Positions 5,745 to 14,800 of a DNA stretch of 16,240 bases are shown in pieces. The translations under genes were made by a program, and so were the position numbers. Location: the NCBI GenBank assembly GCA_026991055.1, contig JALXCE010000231.1, positions 1 to 16,240 of the forward strand. Direction: 5' to 3'. How positions within the stretch are numbered: the stretch's first letter is position 1; every line of letters starts with the position of its first letter. The DNA comes from Caldifarciminota bacterium (lineage in GTDB: Bacteria > Hydrothermota > Hydrothermia > B15-G9 > WFZT01). The notes beneath the pieces were generated by a model. That model was given only the letters and a program-made list of their open reading frames with translations, had not been told where the DNA came from and made no database searches.

Positions 5745-5862
5745 TGTTCGAAAAATTTCAATTTATTTCGAAATTTAAAGGAATTCCCATCACCTATCTC
5801 CTACTCGACCCAATTTTGTACATGGGGGAGAATAGGATGGGGCAACATTTTCGAACATGCTC
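5745..5862 (+). repeat. Structured intergenic repeat, copy 2 (nested inverted repeats)
   Basis: Outer arms TGTTCGAAAA (5745-5754) and its exact complement (5848-5857) enclose two hairpins. The first pairs AAATTTC (5753-5759) with GAAATTT (5770-5776). The second pairs CCCAT-CA-CCTAT-CTCC (5786-5801) with GGAG-AATAGG-ATGGG (5827-5841), with an inner CCCA/TGGG stem. From 5770 on it aligns with the reverse complement of 1603-1695. It fills most of the gap between the peptidase and HD-GYP genes and ends just before the HD-GYP promoter. Confidence 0.72.
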
Positions 5863-5871
5863 GACATTTGC

Positions 5872-5900
5872 TTGACGTGGGAGTAAAAAAGTTTTAAATT
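5872..5900 (+). promoter_or_regulatory. Promoter of the HD-GYP / RNase HIII / flavoprotein operon
   Basis: TTGACG (5872-5877), a 17-nt spacer and TAAATT (5895-5900) give a good sigma70-type promoter. The start falls near 5907, leaving about 22 nt of leader with GGGAG (5914-5918) as a weak ribosome binding site. Confidence 0.65.
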
Positions 5901-5928
5901 GTTTTAAAAAGCCGGGAGTTGAAAGGGT

Positions 5929-8900
5929 TTGAGATATCTCGTTGAGACCGATTCAAAAAAGCAAGAGTACGAAAGAATTATCAAAGAAGTTTTCCCCCAT
6001 ATACGACCAGCCGACTTTGATACTTTTATAGATAAAAACAAAGCAGGAATCATTGTTCTCGATAAGGATAAATTTCTTGGGAATCTGGATAAAATAAACA
6101 GCCTGAGTGCCAGAGAAGAACCCAGTTTTGTTGTTGTGGTGGTGAGCAAGGATGGTTTTCCCATGCATAATATCCCTGATGTTTACGTAGTCCCTGAGTT
6201 TAACGTAGATGTGATGGAAAAGGTGAAATCTCGAATTCTGGAAAAAATGGTGAAGCTTACGCGCGAGAAAATTAAAAACAGACAGAGAGAGGATCTTAAG
6301 GATTATGAATCCATGGGGTTGGGGATTTTAATAGTCGATGATGAAGAGAAGATAGTTTATGCCAACGACTTGCTGCTGAATTTCCTCCAAAATAAATACA
6401 CACTTGAGGAAATTTTAAATCTAAACGTCCATGAATTTTTGAGAGAGATTGCTCCAGGCTTTGATAGTCAAGAGCTTTTTAGTGGTGGGTACATGACAAC
6501 CAGGGGGATAAGGATTGCCCTGCCAGACGGTACTGTTTTGCAAAGGTCAGTCTCGATTATTCCGAGGATTCGTGCAGACAATAAGAGAGATGGTTTTATT
6601 ATCGTTTTCCATGAGCCCTTTACATCTGAAGCGGAGGAGCTTTTTAAAAAGCTTAACAATCTAATAGAGGAGCTCCAGTCATTTGGGGCTCAGTCTAAAG
6701 GTGAGTTTTTGGCTCCTCTTACGGAGATTTTGAAAAAATTCTCCGGGATTTTAAATCTAAGGAGTTTGCTTTTTGTGCCTTTTTATATCGCTCTCCGTTG
6801 GAAGTTTGAAGACGAAATCCCATTTATTTTTGTTTATCGAACGGTAAAGGGCGATTATAAGAGCAGGATAATCTATAGTTTTAAAGTCAGCGATGTTGAG
6901 AAGAAAAAATGCATTGAGGGGTACAGGGCCGAGAAATTTTTAAATCTGGACGAACACTCTGGTGATATTATGACAGGTGATACTATGACAGTAGAAATTG
7001 TATATAGCGTAACAGAGTTTCTAAAAGGTTTTAAGGGAACAACTTATGGCATCCTGTGTGTAGACAGAGAGGAGATTTTGGACGTTCAAGATACTCATAT
7101 GATAAAATTTTTTGCAAAAAGTTTGAGAGACCTGATAGAGCTCTCAGTTCTGTCTCCGGAGAAATATCTGGAGAACCTTGCAGACGAGCTTAGCCTGTCA
7201 CATGGTAATGCTGGAGTGGCCGCTGTAGACCCTGAGGGGGAAATTCTTTATGTTAATGAGAAGTTTGAGAAGATTTTTAACGTCCCGATTGACGAGGTTC
7301 AGGATGCTCATTTAGAAATTATCCCGGGCTTGAGGGACAACCAGAAAGTTGTGGGTAAAGTCTTTGAGTATATCAGAAACAACCGTCCGGCAAGATTGGA
7401 TAAGTGGATTAGACTCCCAGGCGGAGAGGAAAAGTACCTGATTATCTCAGGCATCCCCGTAAACATATTTAATATGTCAATTTATGTCTGGATTTTCGAG
7501 GATAGGACGAAGGAGAAACTGAATGAACTGAGGAACTTTTACTTGAGGAAAATACTTGAGGCGAGTGTGGAATTAGCAGAGACTATTGGGACTCATTGGG
7601 ATAAACATCCATGGGAATCTACATCCAGGTTCTATGATTACGTTCTAAAAAAACTTGTTGATCTTCTAAATTTCTCAGATGGTATGATTGCTGTACTCTC
7701 TGATCCTGAAACGGATCATCGCTATTGTCAGATAAGCAGTAATCTTGAACCTGTAGATGGACTATGTAAATTTGTTGAAAGTCTCAATGATTTTGGAGCT
7801 TCTTCAGATGATGTTCTTCTGGTCAATGTTAATGAAATACGGGAAGCTGAAGCTCTGAGACAAAAGAAATTTGAGTGGGCGTTGAGAATCCCTATCCACT
7901 CCATTGTGGGAACAGGGGAGAATGTCGGCGTCTTAGTAATGCTTGCTAAAGGAGAAGGTGAATTTCATAGATTTGTTCAGGCTATTTCTGTTCTTGAAGA
8001 TGATCCTATAAAGGAAGAGGTGGAGAATGTATTTCAACATCTGGCCAAAACAGTTGCTGAGCATGTTGAAGCTTTTCATAAAGCACTTGCTGCCAGTGAA
8101 GTTGTAAGGCTTTTTGAAGAATTTTACAAACGCTCAAGAGACATTTTTATCCTTGCTAATAAGGGCCACAGGATAATTATTGCCAATAACCAGGCAAAAA
8201 AATTATTTCAGCAAGAGCTTGAGGGTAAAGACGTTATAGAAATTCTGCATGAAGCTGTTAAGGAGAAAGATAAAGAGAGTATTGAGTCCCTGTTTGATCT
8301 GGAAGAAGAGGGAGAGGGGACGGATATTGTAACTATAGATTTGGGAGGCGAAGAGACTTGGCTAAAACTTGTGGTTAAGAAAATTAAAGTAAGGGATTCA
8401 CATGAGTTCATTGTTATTGGACACGATGTATCTGAAATTTATAAGAAACAGCTTTCGAGAAATAGAGCAATCATCGGGCTTATTACAATGTTGCTCAATA
8501 TAATTGCTGAGAAATCACCGATTGTTGCCAGACACAGTATTAATGTGGCAATTATTGTTAAAAAGATGCTGGAGGTGATTGAGAGAGATAAACCTTTCGG
8601 AGATAAATTCATCAAGAGTGCACCCAGGTTTTGTCTTGTAACAGGTGCAATACTGCATGATATCGGTAAGATAAAGATACCATCGTCATTCCTTATAAGA
8701 CCTCCTGAAACAATGGAAAAGGATTCTTTGGACTGGGAGTATTACGAAAAACACCCGATTTTCGGATTTGATTTGCTGAAAAATCTTGGCTTGCCCTGTG
8801 GCAGTAATATACCAAAATGGGTTAAAGAACACCACGAAAGAATAGATGGTTCAGGATTTCCCCAAAAGCTCGCTGGAGGTCAGATTTCTCTTGGTGCCAG

Positions 8901-9165
8901 GATAATTGGAGTAGCAGACGAGATTGAGAACAAGATAATTAAGAAACCTCAGAGAACCGCTGAAGATCTGAGTGATTTACTTAAAGAGATGATGAAGTCA
9001 GAGAAGTATGATATTAAGGTGCTTAATATTGCGGATAAGGCCTTTAAAGAAAGGACGGACGAATTTCTCATGTACCTGAATTCTACTGTCAGGTATGAAA
9101 AACGCCAGGCGGATATGAGAGAGGTCGTTGATGAACTCCTTGGCTCCCTCCTTGAAGAAGAATGA
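5929..9165 (+). CDS. Soluble multi-PAS/GAF-like sensor with HD-GYP phosphodiesterase domain
   Basis: This 1078-residue protein probably senses cytoplasmic signals and hydrolyses cyclic di-GMP. Residues 1-108 look like a degenerate receiver domain lacking a clear phosphorylation pocket. Three PAS domains lie near 125-230 (GILIVDDEEKIVYAND), 425-528 (AAVDPEGEILYVNEKF) and 725-838 (RDIFILANKGHRIIIANN). The segments between them (240-405, 540-715) have GAF-like lengths and patterns. The HD-GYP domain covers about 845-1060 with H869, H910-D911 (HDIGK), H942, H968-H969 and D997; HHERIDGSGFP has GFP in place of GYP. All metal ligands of the family seem present. No membrane segment is seen. The TTG start is forced by an in-frame TGA at 5920-5922. 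The last bases overlap the next gene as ATGA. Confidence 0.9.
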   Translation: MRYLVETDSKKQEYERIIKEVFPHIRPADFDTFIDKNKAGIIVLDKDKFLGNLDKINSLSAREEPSFVVVVVSKDGFPMHNIPDVYVVPEFNVDVMEKVKSRILEKMVKLTREKIKNRQREDLKDYESMGLGILIVDDEEKIVYANDLLLNFLQNKYTLEEILNLNVHEFLREIAPGFDSQELFSGGYMTTRGIRIALPDGTVLQRSVSIIPRIRADNKRDGFIIVFHEPFTSEAEELFKKLNNLIEELQSFGAQSKGEFLAPLTEILKKFSGILNLRSLLFVPFYIALRWKFEDEIPFIFVYRTVKGDYKSRIIYSFKVSDVEKKKCIEGYRAEKFLNLDEHSGDIMTGDTMTVEIVYSVTEFLKGFKGTTYGILCVDREEILDVQDTHMIKFFAKSLRDLIELSVLSPEKYLENLADELSLSHGNAGVAAVDPEGEILYVNEKFEKIFNVPIDEVQDAHLEIIPGLRDNQKVVGKVFEYIRNNRPARLDKWIRLPGGEEKYLIISGIPVNIFNMSIYVWIFEDRTKEKLNELRNFYLRKILEASVELAETIGTHWDKHPWESTSRFYDYVLKKLVDLLNFSDGMIAVLSDPETDHRYCQISSNLEPVDGLCKFVESLNDFGASSDDVLLVNVNEIREAEALRQKKFEWALRIPIHSIVGTGENVGVLVMLAKGEGEFHRFVQAISVLEDDPIKEEVENVFQHLAKTVAEHVEAFHKALAASEVVRLFEEFYKRSRDIFILANKGHRIIIANNQAKKLFQQELEGKDVIEILHEAVKEKDKESIESLFDLEEEGEGTDIVTIDLGGEETWLKLVVKKIKVRDSHEFIVIGHDVSEIYKKQLSRNRAIIGLITMLLNIIAEKSPIVARHSINVAIIVKKMLEVIERDKPFGDKFIKSAPRFCLVTGAILHDIGKIKIPSSFLIRPPETMEKDSLDWEYYEKHPIFGFDLLKNLGLPCGSNIPKWVKEHHERIDGSGFPQKLAGGQISLGARIIGVADEIENKIIKKPQRTAEDLSDLLKEMMKSEKYDIKVLNIADKAFKERTDEFLMYLNSTVRYEKRQADMREVVDELLGSLLEEE

Positions 9166-10124
9166 GAGGTAGAACCTGGAAAAACATAGACGAAGACAAA
9201 GCTTCTCGAATTAAGTATATACTTGCCAAAAGCGGTGCAGAGCAAATCGAAACAAAGGCTCCATTTGAAGTCTGGCGTTTTAAGCTAAAAGACTGTTATA
9301 TCACATATTACACAAGTGGCACAATGTACGCTACTCCCTCCAATAACGATGAGGTTAGAGAAGTTATTGAAAAAATTGAAAAAATTGTCGGGCACATTTA
9401 CAAACCTCCCACAAAAACATGGTGTGTAGGACTTGATGAGACTGGTAAGGGCGAAATTTTCGGGTATCTCCACGTGGTAGGTGTTGTTTTCCACAAGAGT
9501 CTTTTCAAAAAACTCGAGAGTGTTGTCGGCAATACAGATACAAAAAGAAAACACGGAGTGGAGTTCTGGAACCAGATTTACAGCGAATTAGAGGCTATGA
9601 TGGACGGTAAGTTTTTCTTCATCGAGGAGAGGATCAGCCCGGATGATATCGATGAATTTAATATAAATGAGCTCCTTAACGTGACCTACATCAGGGTTTT
9701 AAAAAGGATTTTCCCTTCGAGAATCGAGGCCCAAAAATCAAGGATTGTAATTGACGATTATGGGGTTTCCGATGAATTGCGGGAATTTACAGGTGAGCTT
9801 GAAAGCCAGGGGGCAGAGGTAATAATTGCCACCAAATCAGAGGATGTTTATCTTGAGACCCGTCTTGCGGCTATAATTGCGAAATGGCTGCAGATTCAAA
9901 CACTTGAGAAGATCAGGGAAAATCCAGAGTATGAAGTGGAAGGATTGACCATAGGTAGCGGGAATGCAAATGAGGAAGCAACACTCGAGTGGTTAAAGAA
10001 ATGGTATAAAAGTGGCCAGGATTGGCCGTGGTTTGTCAGGAAATCCTACAGAACGGTCTATGGGATGGACGAAAAATTATCACGTCCAAAGAAATTAAGA
10101 ATTTTGAAGAGAGGTGAAGAGTGA
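9162..10124 (+). CDS. rnhC: Ribonuclease HIII
   Basis: This 320-residue cytoplasmic nuclease cleaves the RNA strand of RNA-DNA hybrids, clearing R-loops and primers. Residues about 35-80 (CYITYYTSGTMYATP) match the TBP-like substrate-binding domain that sets RNase HIII apart from HII. The catalytic domain begins GLDETGKGEIFG (90-101) with D92 and E93. The further carboxylates are D188 in RIVIDDYG and E217 in TKSEDVYLE; a Glu at the last position is the HIII-type D-E-D-E set. LAAIIAKW (225-232) corresponds to the family helix usually written ASIIAK/R. It starts inside the stop region of the HD-GYP gene (ATGA) and its TGA overlaps the next GTG (GTGA), so all three genes are likely translated together. 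Confidence 0.88.
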   Translation: MRGRTWKNIDEDKASRIKYILAKSGAEQIETKAPFEVWRFKLKDCYITYYTSGTMYATPSNNDEVREVIEKIEKIVGHIYKPPTKTWCVGLDETGKGEIFGYLHVVGVVFHKSLFKKLESVVGNTDTKRKHGVEFWNQIYSELEAMMDGKFFFIEERISPDDIDEFNINELLNVTYIRVLKRIFPSRIEAQKSRIVIDDYGVSDELREFTGELESQGAEVIIATKSEDVYLETRLAAIIAKWLQIQTLEKIRENPEYEVEGLTIGSGNANEEATLEWLKKWYKSGQDWPWFVRKSYRTVYGMDEKLSRPKKLRILKRGEE

Positions 10125-10948
10125 AAGTTCTTGGTATCTCAGTAAGTGCAAGGAGGTTTGGCAATACTGAGCTCCTTGTTAAAGAGGCTCTGATGGGTGC
10201 CCGTGAGAGTGGGGCAGAGGTAAATTTCATAAGATTAACAGACTTCAGGATTGATCCGTGCGAAGGCTGTATAAACTGTGTAATAAAGCACTCGGAGTGC
10301 ATATTTAGCAATAGGGATGATGCAATGAAAATTTATAGACTCATAAGTGAGCACGATGCCCTGATTCTCGGGTCACCCACATACATTCTTGGAGTTCCCG
10401 GGATCCTTAAAATGCTGCTCGATAGAGGCATGGCTTACATGTATGGAATAGGGAGACCAAACAGTGGGAAACCTGCTGTTGCTATCGGTGTTGCCGGGGT
10501 AAAGGATTGGGAAGCCTTTACTTTGCCGCAGATGGCGGTCTTTTTGCTTTCGCTGGGATTCAGGATCGTAGACCAGTTTATTGCGTACGGTCAGGGGCCT
10601 GGAGAAGTATTATTTGACGAGAATGTTATCAAGAGGGCACATCGAGCCGGAAGGCTTATTGTACAAGGGGAGGAACCGGTATACGAAAAGGTATGCCCCT
10701 CCTGCGGGCAGAACATGTTTAGGTTTGTGGATAAGGATACTGTTGAATGTGCCGTTTGTGGCAGCAAGGGAAGATTCGAGGTAGTGAATGGGGAGATAAA
10801 AATTAATTGGTTTTATATTGAGCGCAGGTGGGAAGACAGGGAAGTTGTTGAGCACTTTGAGGGTAAGATACTGCCCTCGGTGCCTCGTTTTCTCAAAAAC
10901 CGCCACAGGATAAAGGAGCTTCGCAAGAAGTATTTAGAGAAAATTTGA
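10121..10948 (+). CDS. Iron-sulfur flavoprotein (Isf-like) with C-terminal zinc ribbon
   Basis: This 275-residue protein is likely a cytoplasmic FMN-dependent electron carrier or reductase. Residues 1-185 form a flavodoxin-like NADPH-dependent FMN reductase fold: GISVSARRFGNTE (5-17) is the FMN phosphate loop and GSPTYILGVPGILK (84-97) the flavin-binding strand and helix. Between them DPCEGCINC...C places C47, C50, C53 and C60 as Cx2Cx2Cx6C, the compact motif that binds a 4Fe-4S cluster in archaeal iron-sulfur flavoproteins. A zinc ribbon follows (C192-x2-C195 and C210-x2-C213), then about 60 basic residues; simple Isf proteins stop near residue 190. The GTG start overlaps the RNase HIII stop. 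The electron partner is unknown. Confidence 0.82.
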   Translation: MKVLGISVSARRFGNTELLVKEALMGARESGAEVNFIRLTDFRIDPCEGCINCVIKHSECIFSNRDDAMKIYRLISEHDALILGSPTYILGVPGILKMLLDRGMAYMYGIGRPNSGKPAVAIGVAGVKDWEAFTLPQMAVFLLSLGFRIVDQFIAYGQGPGEVLFDENVIKRAHRAGRLIVQGEEPVYEKVCPSCGQNMFRFVDKDTVECAVCGSKGRFEVVNGEIKINWFYIERRWEDREVVEHFEGKILPSVPRFLKNRHRIKELRKKYLEKI

Positions 10949-10974
10949 TTTGCAACTCCCCTGTGGTTTATATT
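10945..10974 (+). promoter_or_regulatory. Promoter of the lipoprotein gene
   Basis: TTGATT (10945-10950, overlapping the upstream stop codon), an 18-nt spacer and TATATT (10969-10974) place the start near 10981. The leader holds CTGGAGGT (10987-10994), 8 nt before the ATG. Confidence 0.6.
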
Positions 10975-11002
10975 TGACAAAAACATCTGGAGGTAATTCT
11001 TC

Positions 11003-11800
11003 ATGAAAAAAGTAATGGTGCCGATTCTGGCATTGATAATACTTGCAGGAGTTTCCTGTAATCAGGGAAAATCAAAGACTCAGGCCAAAGGGGCCTTAAA
11101 GAAAAGTGGCAAAATTTACACTTTTGAAAAGGCAACAATTGTGAGTAAATCAGAGATACACCCGGGTATCTCTGTGGAGCAGGACATATATATTGATAAT
11201 TACGGTGCCCGGGAGGCTCGATACACCATAACGAGAATGAATTACAATGGTCAAAATGTTGAGACGAGAGCACTTTCTATGGTCACTCCTGAATACATCT
11301 ATTCCGTTGATTTTCAGGCGAAGAGAGGAACGAAGATCCCCAACGATCCAGAGGGTGTGATCGAGAAGATGAGAAAAATTATCGTTTCGAGTAAGCTGAG
11401 CGAAGCCACGAAGACTCACCTTATCAGCAGCCTTCCGCAGGAGAAAGACGCACTTAAAAATTCCGAAGCCACGGGCCTTGTAATCAAAGATTTTATCAAA
11501 AACCTGAAGCCTGTGGGACAGGAGAAGATTCTCGGATTAAACTGTGATATTTACGAAATTAAGGACGATTCAACAGGGCAGGTACAGGCGAAATTGTACG
11601 TCTGGAATAACCTGCCAATAAAACTTGTAGATGCCAAAGGCAAGGTTATACAGGAAGTAGTTTCAATAGATACGACAAAGGTTGATACAACAAAGTTCGT
11701 GTTGCCTGACAGCGTCAAGGTTGACGACTGGCTTGTTTATTTTAAATCTTCTATCAAACAGTTTGAGGAGCAGGAGGCGGGACAACAGAAGAAAAAGTAA
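11003..11800 (+). CDS. Predicted envelope lipoprotein, function unknown
   Basis: This 265-residue protein begins with a lipoprotein-type signal: MKKV, a hydrophobic stretch to residue 17, then VSC with C19 as the likely lipidated residue. G at -3 makes the lipobox imperfect. The mature part starts with a flexible basic stretch (NQGKSKTQAKG). It then alternates beta-rich segments (YTFEKATIVSKSE, REARYTITRMNY). GQEKILGLNCDIYEIKDD with the later AKLYVWNNLPIKLV resembles the hydrophobic-sheet pattern of LolA-fold or DUF4412 lipoproteins. That resemblance is from memory and weak. A single Cys (C184 region) remains in the mature part. It has its own promoter and is followed by secA, which would export it, but no functional link beyond location is shown. 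Confidence 0.7.
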   Translation: MKKVMVPILALIILAGVSCNQGKSKTQAKGALKKSGKIYTFEKATIVSKSEIHPGISVEQDIYIDNYGAREARYTITRMNYNGQNVETRALSMVTPEYIYSVDFQAKRGTKIPNDPEGVIEKMRKIIVSSKLSEATKTHLISSLPQEKDALKNSEATGLVIKDFIKNLKPVGQEKILGLNCDIYEIKDDSTGQVQAKLYVWNNLPIKLVDAKGKVIQEVVSIDTTKVDTTKFVLPDSVKVDDWLVYFKSSIKQFEEQEAGQQKKK

Positions 11801-11805
11801 AAACC

Positions 11806-11834
11806 TTGCATTGAAGGGCTAAAGTTCTTATTTT
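11806..11834 (+). promoter_or_regulatory. Possible promoter of secA
   Basis: TTGCAT (11806-11811), a 17-nt spacer and TATTTT (11829-11834) are a moderate match. AAGGAGG (11851-11857) precedes the ATG by 11 nt. Read-through from the lipoprotein gene is equally possible, as no terminator is seen. Confidence 0.4.
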
Positions 11835-11868
11835 TCAAAATTAATGTGACAAGGAGGCGATTCTAAAG

Positions 11869-14800
11869 ATGTTCAAAACCCTTCTCGAGAAAGTTGTTGG
11901 TTCTCGAAATGAGCGTGTTATTAAAAAGCTATGGCCAATTGTTGATGAGATAAATGAAATTTACAAGGGATATAAAGGGCTCAAAGACGAAGACCTGCTG
12001 AAGAAAACTGAAGATTTTGAGCAGAGGTTGAGAGAGGGAGAGGACCCGGATGAGGTTCTTCCTGAGGCTTTTGCACTCGTTAAAGAGGCATGCCGCAGAC
12101 TCGTTGGTAAAAGGTGGGAGGTTACAGGAGAGGTCATCGAGTGGAATATGATTCCCTTCGACGTTCAGCTAATTGGTGCGATAGTTCTGCATCAGGGTAA
12201 GATCGCTGAGATGGCTACAGGTGAAGGTAAAACGCTCGTTGCCACCATGCCACTTTATCTTAACGCGCTTATTGGGCGAACCAAGGAAAAGCCCGTGGGC
12301 GTGCATCTTGTTACAGTGAATGACTACCTCGCCCGAAGGGACCGCGAATGGATGGGGCCAGTTTACGAATCTCTTGGCCTATCAGTGGGTGTAATTCAGG
12401 CTGGTATGACACCGGAACAGAGAAAACCGGAGTATGAAAAAGATATTACCTACGGGACAAACAACGAGTTTGGATTTGATTATCTTCGTGACAACATGGT
12501 CTATCAGCCAGAGCACAGGGTTCAGAGAGGGCATTTTTATGCGATCATCGATGAAGTGGACTCCATTCTTATTGATGAGGCGAGAACTCCTCTTATCATT
12601 TCAGGCCCTGTGGAGCATTCGTCAGTTGATCAATATAAAGATGTTAAACCTATCGTGGCCGATATTGTTAGGAAGCAAACTTTAATCGTTACCCGTCTTC
12701 TCTCAGAGGCAGAAAGACTTTTGAAAGAGGGCAAAGAGAGGGAGGCCGCCCTGAAAATTTTACTTGCAAAACGCGGTGCTCCCAAGTCCAAGAAACTCTT
12801 TAAACTTCTCCAGCAGCCGGGTTTGATGAAACTGGTTGATAAGATAGAGCTGGAGCTCATGAAAGATAAGAAAATTAAAGAGTACGAAGAGGAGCTTTAC
12901 TACGTTGTCGATGAGAAATCAAACAGCGTGGATATTACAGAAAAGGGAAGAAATGAGATTCAGAAAAAGAGGAAAGACCTCTTTACCCTCCCGGACCTTT
13001 CCATCGAGATAGCAGAGATTGATAAGAGGACTGATCTCAACGCAAGAGAGAAATTTTACGAGAAGGAGAGGATTTACAGGGAGTATGCCCAGAAGACTGA
13101 TCAGATTCACGCCATCAATCAGCTTCTAAAGGCTTATACTCTTTTTGAGAAGGATGTGGATTATGTAGTGATGGATGGTAAGGTCATCATTGTAGATGAA
13201 TTCACAGGCAGGCTGATGCACGGGAGAAGATGGTCTGATGGGCTTCACGAAGCGGTTGAAGCAAAGGAAGGAGTGAAGATTCAGGCGGAAACGCAGACCC
13301 TTGCCACGATTACCATTCAGAATTACTTCAGGATGTATGAGAAACTTGCTGGAATGACCGGAACCGCTGCCACTGAGGCGGCTGAGTTCTGGGAGATTTA
13401 CAAATTAGATGTAGTTTCTATTCCCACGAATAAACCTGTGCGAAGGGTTGATTTTCCTGACCTTATTTTCAAGACCAAAAAAGAGAAGTATGATGCAGTC
13501 ATTAATGAAATCGTAAAATGGCATGAGAAAGGGAGGCCTATACTTGTCGGTACTACCTCTGTGGAGGTTTCCGAGCTCCTATCGAGACTTCTGCAGAGAA
13601 GGAAGATACCGCATCAGGTATTGAACGCAAAACATCACGAGCGTGAGGCTCATATTGTTGCTCGTGCTGGACAGAGAGGGGCTGTTACCATTGCGACCAA
13701 CATGGCAGGACGTGGTACAGACATCAAGCTCGGCCCCGGCGTGGTAAAAGCCTATGACCTTGTTCATGAGGAAAGACTCAAAAAGATTAAAGAATATGTG
13801 GGGCAGGGAAAATCGGTTCTTGTCATCCCAGAAACTGATGGAGATGTTCCAAATCTTCAGTATCTTTTTGAGAAGAATGACATAAGGTACAATTACATTA
13901 GTATGAGGCCTGATGAGAATAACACAGTTGACCAGATAGTTGAGAAAATTCTTACAAGTCTTAAGAAACCAGGTTCTGTAGTTCTGATATCAGGACTTTA
14001 CAAGTATGATGAGAGACTCAAGCAGGGCGATCACGTAGTGATGGAATTCCCTCAGCCCGAATGTGCTATTAATACGAAAAATCCAAGACCCGGCGTTACA
14101 TGCCCAATGGACCCCAAAAAGTGCATTGAAGAAGGTGTGCCTTGTGGACTTTATGTAATTGGGACTGAAAGACACGAATCGAGAAGGATTGATAATCAGC
14201 TCAGGGGAAGGTCGGGTCGTCAGGGTGATCCCGGAGCATCTCGATTTTTCCTCTCCCTCGAGGATGATTTGCTGAGACTGTTTGGTTCAGATAAGGTGAT
14301 GGATTTGATGGAAAGGTGGGGTAAATCAGATGAGGGCCCGATTGAGTCGAAGCTCGTAACCAGGGCGCTCGAAAGTGCACAGAAACGTGTGGAGATGCAA
14401 AACTTTGAGATCAGGAAAAGGCTCCTCGAGTTTGATGATGTGATGAACCAGCAGAGAGAAGTGATTTACGGGCTCAGAAATCGTATATTGGACGGGGAAA
14501 ATCTGAAGAACAAAATACTCGATGAATTTGTGGTGGATATAATCGAGGAGAAACTCGAGCAATATTTGAAGGGTGACACACCAGATGAATGGGATTTAGA
14601 AGGTCTCAAGGAAGACCTGAGGTTTCTATTCCTGGCAGATTTTAGCGAAATATCCAGATTTGAGCACAAGGATGAAATTAGAGATTTTGTGCTTGAGCAG
14701 GTGAGAAAACTATACGAAGAGCGAGAGGAGGCCTTTGGGGATGAGAGGATGCGAGAGATCGAGCGCATCGTGCTCCTTACAACTCTTGATACAGCGTGGA

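Noticed and set aside
5700..5897. 65-codon plus-strand ORF after the peptidase gene
   Set aside because: It overlaps the peptidase end and is made of the inverted-repeat element. It has no ribosome binding site or protein-like pattern.
13738..14145. SecA insertion as an intein, group II intron or IS remnant
   Set aside because: There are no intein splice motifs, the frame is continuous, and codon use matches the surrounding gene.
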